DNA from: an uncultured bacterium
Lineage (GTDB): Bacteria > Patescibacteriota > Minisyncoccia > Moranbacterales > GWC2-37-73
Assembly: GCA_903885965.1 (NCBI GenBank)
Contig: CAISKQ010000057.1
Span: forward strand, 1 to 59,101
Reading direction: 5' to 3'
Length of the DNA stretch: 59,101 nt
Shown here piece after piece: positions 57,056 through 59,101 of this stretch (position 1 is its first letter; each line of letters starts with the position of its first letter). A program made the translations under genes and the position numbers. Below the pieces are notes generated by a model. It did no database searches. It saw only the letters and a program-made list of their open reading frames with translations, and was not told the DNA's origin.

Positions 57056-58819
57056 TAACTTTTTCACTAAATACGTATCCTTCAACTTATACCCAGCTTT
57101 GCGATAATAATTTCGCACGCCGACGCCGGAGATGACGACAATTTTTTTGAGATTATATTCTTCCTTGGCGATGCGCTCAGCTTCAAGCAAAAGTTTTTTT
57201 CCAAGGCCAATATGCTGAGGTGATTTTGAATCTTTCTCATCAATCTGGGTCATTTTACCATAGGTGTGCACTTCGCGGATGATAGCTGCGTTTTGAAGAA
57301 CAGGCAACATTTTATACATTTTGTCATTCCCACGCGAACTTGGAATTCGCAAACGCAAAAGCGCAAACAATTTCTTCTTGTCCGGAGAAACATATTGCAA
57401 AAAGATTTCCTTTCCATTGGAAGCAGCATAATCAATTCTGTCTAAAATAATAGGTTCTTTAATGGTGTAACCTTCGCGAACTTCACGGCAACGAATGCAG
57501 GGACAATTTGAATCAGGAATAATAATCTGACGCAGATTGGAAATTGTCGGACCAGCGATGATGGAAGAAGTTGGCACATCACGGATCAGACGAGCAATGC
57601 GGACATAGGGCACAATGGCTTCGTTCTTGATTTTCAAAACCAATTTTTCAAAAACTTGGTTTGCTAGTGGTTTATAATTTTTTATTTTTTCCAAATCCAT
57701 CTCAGCATCCGTATTACACTTCTTTGCGGTCGCAAACTTTTGAAGTATCGGCAATTTTTGTTTTTTCCAAATTTTGTAGAGCAAGCTGTCTTTCAAAACG
57801 ACGGTTGGATAGATTTTAAGCATGTCGGGTTGAAATTCAGGGCTTTGGAAAAGCCTCCTGAACATCTCAAAATCACGCTTGGGGGTCGATCCTGGCAGGC
57901 CTGGCATCATGTGATAGTTCAGCTTAAAGCCAGCATCCTTGAGCATTTTGGTGGCCCTGATGGTGCTTGCAGTGAGGTGTCCACGTCGGTTTAGCTCCAA
58001 AACATCATCAAAAATGCTTTGCACGCCAAGCTCTACGCGGGTGCAACCAAGTTGACGAAAATTGAGCACCTCTTTTTCGTCGATATAGTCCGGTCTGGTC
58101 TCCAATGTTAGGCCAATAATTCTATGCCCCGCCTTTTCATTTTTCTTTTGCTCATCCAAAAGTTTTTCTTCAGCTAAACTCCTCCCATTAGTAAGGGGGT
58201 GAATGCGAGCGAGCGCAGTATTCACGGAGGGATTTGTGAGTCTTGGTTTATTTTTCGAATCCCCCTTTAATCCCCCTTTTCCAAAGGGGGAAAACTCATT
58301 GCACGCCTGAAAACATCTGGTGATAAATTTTTTTTGATAAGCTTTGGGTAGATAAGAAAATGTTCCGCCCATCACAATGAGTTCAATTTTGTCGGTTTTG
58401 TGACCATTAAGTTCGAGCGAACGCAGACGACTTTGGACTTGAAGATATGGATCAAAATGCGAATCAATGGCGCGCATCACGGCTGGCTCATTGGAGAGAT
58501 AACTTTTCGGCATTTCTTTTTCACTTGGGCAATAAATACATTGTCCAGGACAAGGGTAAGCCTTGGTCAGGACAGCCACCACTGCAACACCAGATTGAGT
58601 TCGAATGCGACGGCTGAGTAAAATTTCTTCAAAAGCCGGACTGGGTTGAATGATTTTTGTCGTGACCAATTCATTGTAGCGATCGCGCAAGTCAGCATTG
58701 GTTGGAATTGGAAGTTTGTATTGCTTGGAAAGTTTTTTCTTCAGTTGCAAAAATTCCTCCTGACTGGCCGGAAGCTGCTCGATTGCTGATTTTAGATATT
58801 GGTCGTAATTTTTTTCCAT
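57053..58819 (-). CDS. Elp3-like radical SAM/acetyltransferase tRNA-modifying enzyme with in-frame repeat insertion
   Basis: 588 residues from ATG 58819 (MEKNYDQYLKSAIEQL); the track start is 12 codons upstream. Radical SAM motif CPGQCIYC (CX3CX2C), then MGGTFSYLP, GLTLETRPDYI, CTRVELGVQSIFDDVL and MMPGLPGSTP, all Elp3 hallmarks; the C-terminal GNAT domain has GLGKKLLLEAERIAKEE. Elp3 makes cm5U34-type modifications in wobble uridines. About 40 residues (SPFGKGGLKGDSKNKPRLTN onward, ending HPLTNGRS) interrupt the normal sequence between FQACN and the SLAEEKLLDEQ helix, encoded by CCCCCTTT-rich palindromic repeats. A second short insert, RIPSSRGNDKMYKM, lies near the GNAT domain. Confidence 0.9.
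   Translation of the reverse strand: MEKNYDQYLKSAIEQLPASQEEFLQLKKKLSKQYKLPIPTNADLRDRYNELVTTKIIQPSPAFEEILLSRRIRTQSGVAVVAVLTKAYPCPGQCIYCPSEKEMPKSYLSNEPAVMRAIDSHFDPYLQVQSRLRSLELNGHKTDKIELIVMGGTFSYLPKAYQKKFITRCFQACNEFSPFGKGGLKGDSKNKPRLTNPSVNTALARIHPLTNGRSLAEEKLLDEQKKNEKAGHRIIGLTLETRPDYIDEKEVLNFRQLGCTRVELGVQSIFDDVLELNRRGHLTASTIRATKMLKDAGFKLNYHMMPGLPGSTPKRDFEMFRRLFQSPEFQPDMLKIYPTVVLKDSLLYKIWKKQKLPILQKFATAKKCNTDAEMDLEKIKNYKPLANQVFEKLVLKIKNEAIVPYVRIARLIRDVPTSSIIAGPTISNLRQIIIPDSNCPCIRCREVREGYTIKEPIILDRIDYAASNGKEIFLQYVSPDKKKLFALLRLRIPSSRGNDKMYKMLPVLQNAAIIREVHTYGKMTQIDEKDSKSPQHIGLGKKLLLEAERIAKEEYNLKKIVVISGVGVRNYYRKAGYKLKDTYLVKKL
58180..58300. repeat. Palindromic repeat inserted in frame in the elp3-like gene
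   Basis: Contains GTGAAT...ATTCAC around GCGAGCGAGCGC and a CCCCCTTTAATCCCCC/AAAGGGGG-type inverted repeat. Its translation (SPFGKGGLKGD) is a known style of repeat-derived peptide and does not belong to the Elp3 fold. Confidence 0.75.
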
Positions 58820-58927
58820 ATCTTCAAGCCTAATATACAAAAGGGCAATAAGCAAGGGTTTGAGAATTTAAAATTTTTGGAACTTATGCTTGAAAATAAG
58901 TAAAGCAAAAAACTGTATTTTTTCTTC

Positions 58928-58956
58928 TTGGAGAAATGCGGTTTTTTTGATATAAT
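58928..58956 (+). promoter_or_regulatory. Promoter TTGGAG-17-TATAAT before the intron
   Basis: Perfect -10 TATAAT, spacer 17, -35 TTGGAG. It is followed within 11 bases by AAGGAG and the intron 5' end, so it would transcribe the intron or the gene it interrupts. Confidence 0.6.
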
Positions 58957-58966
58957 CAAGGAGTAA

Positions 58967-59101
58967 GTGCGCCAAGAGAAGCTGAGTGTTTACAGTTGGT
59001 TCAAATCCAACCTGCTTAAAGGCTAACCACCAGAGCAGTACAGAACTCTGCATGTTAATTCAGTAATGAATTAGTGTGAAGCCAGAGCAATGGACTTGTT
59101 A
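58967..59101 (+). mobile_element. Group II intron 5' end (domain I), partial
   Basis: Starts GTGCGCC, the group II 5'-splice consensus (GUGYG). It then shows domain I-type hairpins: GTTGG/CCAAC, CAGAG/CTCTG and TAATTC/GAATTA, and motifs such as CACCAGAGCAGTACAGAACTCTGC and GTGTGAAGCC familiar from bacterial group II introns. It runs off the contig. With the domain V/VI piece at the left end, it suggests two copies of the same intron. Confidence 0.72.

Noticed and set aside
1-59101. Alternative genetic code (UGA as Gly), as in some CPR lineages
   Set aside because: Conserved genes such as rpoB, rpoC and valS contain no internal UGA, and UGA ends the 23-residue peptide gene and the 55550 ORF.

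Overview
The window looks like a bacterial contig from the Candidate Phyla Radiation (Patescibacteria), most likely a Parcubacteria-type lineage. This is inferred from the AT-rich sequence, the standard code (UGA is a stop and does not occur inside rpoB or rpoC), compact Parcubacteria-style proteins (pilin operon, TsaB-like stub, FKBP, PBP1A), degenerate A/T spacer repeats, and palindromic repeats that enter coding sequence. No rRNA gene is present to confirm it. Both contig ends lie inside group II intron sequence: domains V/VI at the left end and the 5' end/domain I at the right end. This suggests that a multicopy intron broke the assembly.

Layout. 0.2-1.6 kb: histidine kinase and CheY-type regulator. 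1.7-11.3 kb: type IV pilus operon (pilB, pilC, three prepilin-like proteins, pilM, pilN, pilO, a small membrane protein). 11.4-13.6 kb: TrmB-like regulator divergent from a radical SAM enzyme followed by a 23-codon GANTGS-repeat peptide, a candidate RiPP locus. 13.65-14.07 kb: four tRNAs (Arg, His, Arg, Lys). 14.2-19.6 kb, minus strand: VanW protein, Hsp20, PrsW-like protease, valS. 19.77-25.96 kb: accessory island bracketed by two direct copies of a paired-palindrome repeat. It holds IS relics, a duplicated rpoB promoter/leader/start, an N-terminally truncated AAA/DUF4143 gene, a rod-shaped putative RNA, an unrecognised two-gene cassette, a truncated transposase, a Fic protein lacking its catalytic His, and an orphan gene. 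26.3-28.6 kb: tsaD riddled with perfect palindromes, and an ECF-type sigma factor. 28.8-33.9 kb: tRNA-Glu, two dedA genes (one frameshifted), hydrolase, glycosyltransferase, peroxiredoxin, superoxide dismutase. 34.2-43.2 kb: CAP protein, tRNA-Gly, gldA, NrdR-box-controlled nrdA-nrdB, FKBP, a 29-codon acidic ORF, and a PUA/ASCH-like-AroE fusion. 43.3-47.7 kb: PBP1A, amidase, small proteins. 47.8-55.2 kb: rpoB-rpoC with a long structured leader. 55.2-58.9 kb: small membrane protein pair, Nudix hydrolase, Elp3-like enzyme with an in-frame repeat insertion.

How it fits together: a small-genome cell with its own transcription machinery, tRNA modification (TsaD, TsaB-like, Elp3), aerobic nucleotide reduction, peroxide/superoxide defence, peptidoglycan synthesis and a type IV pilus. 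The most novel points are the radical SAM/GANTGS peptide locus, the duplicated rpoB leader that exposes a covarying RNA structure, the rod-like RNA plus unknown cassette at 21.4-22.5 kb, and the family of exact palindromes found between and inside genes. All functional statements rest on reading motifs by eye; no database search was run.
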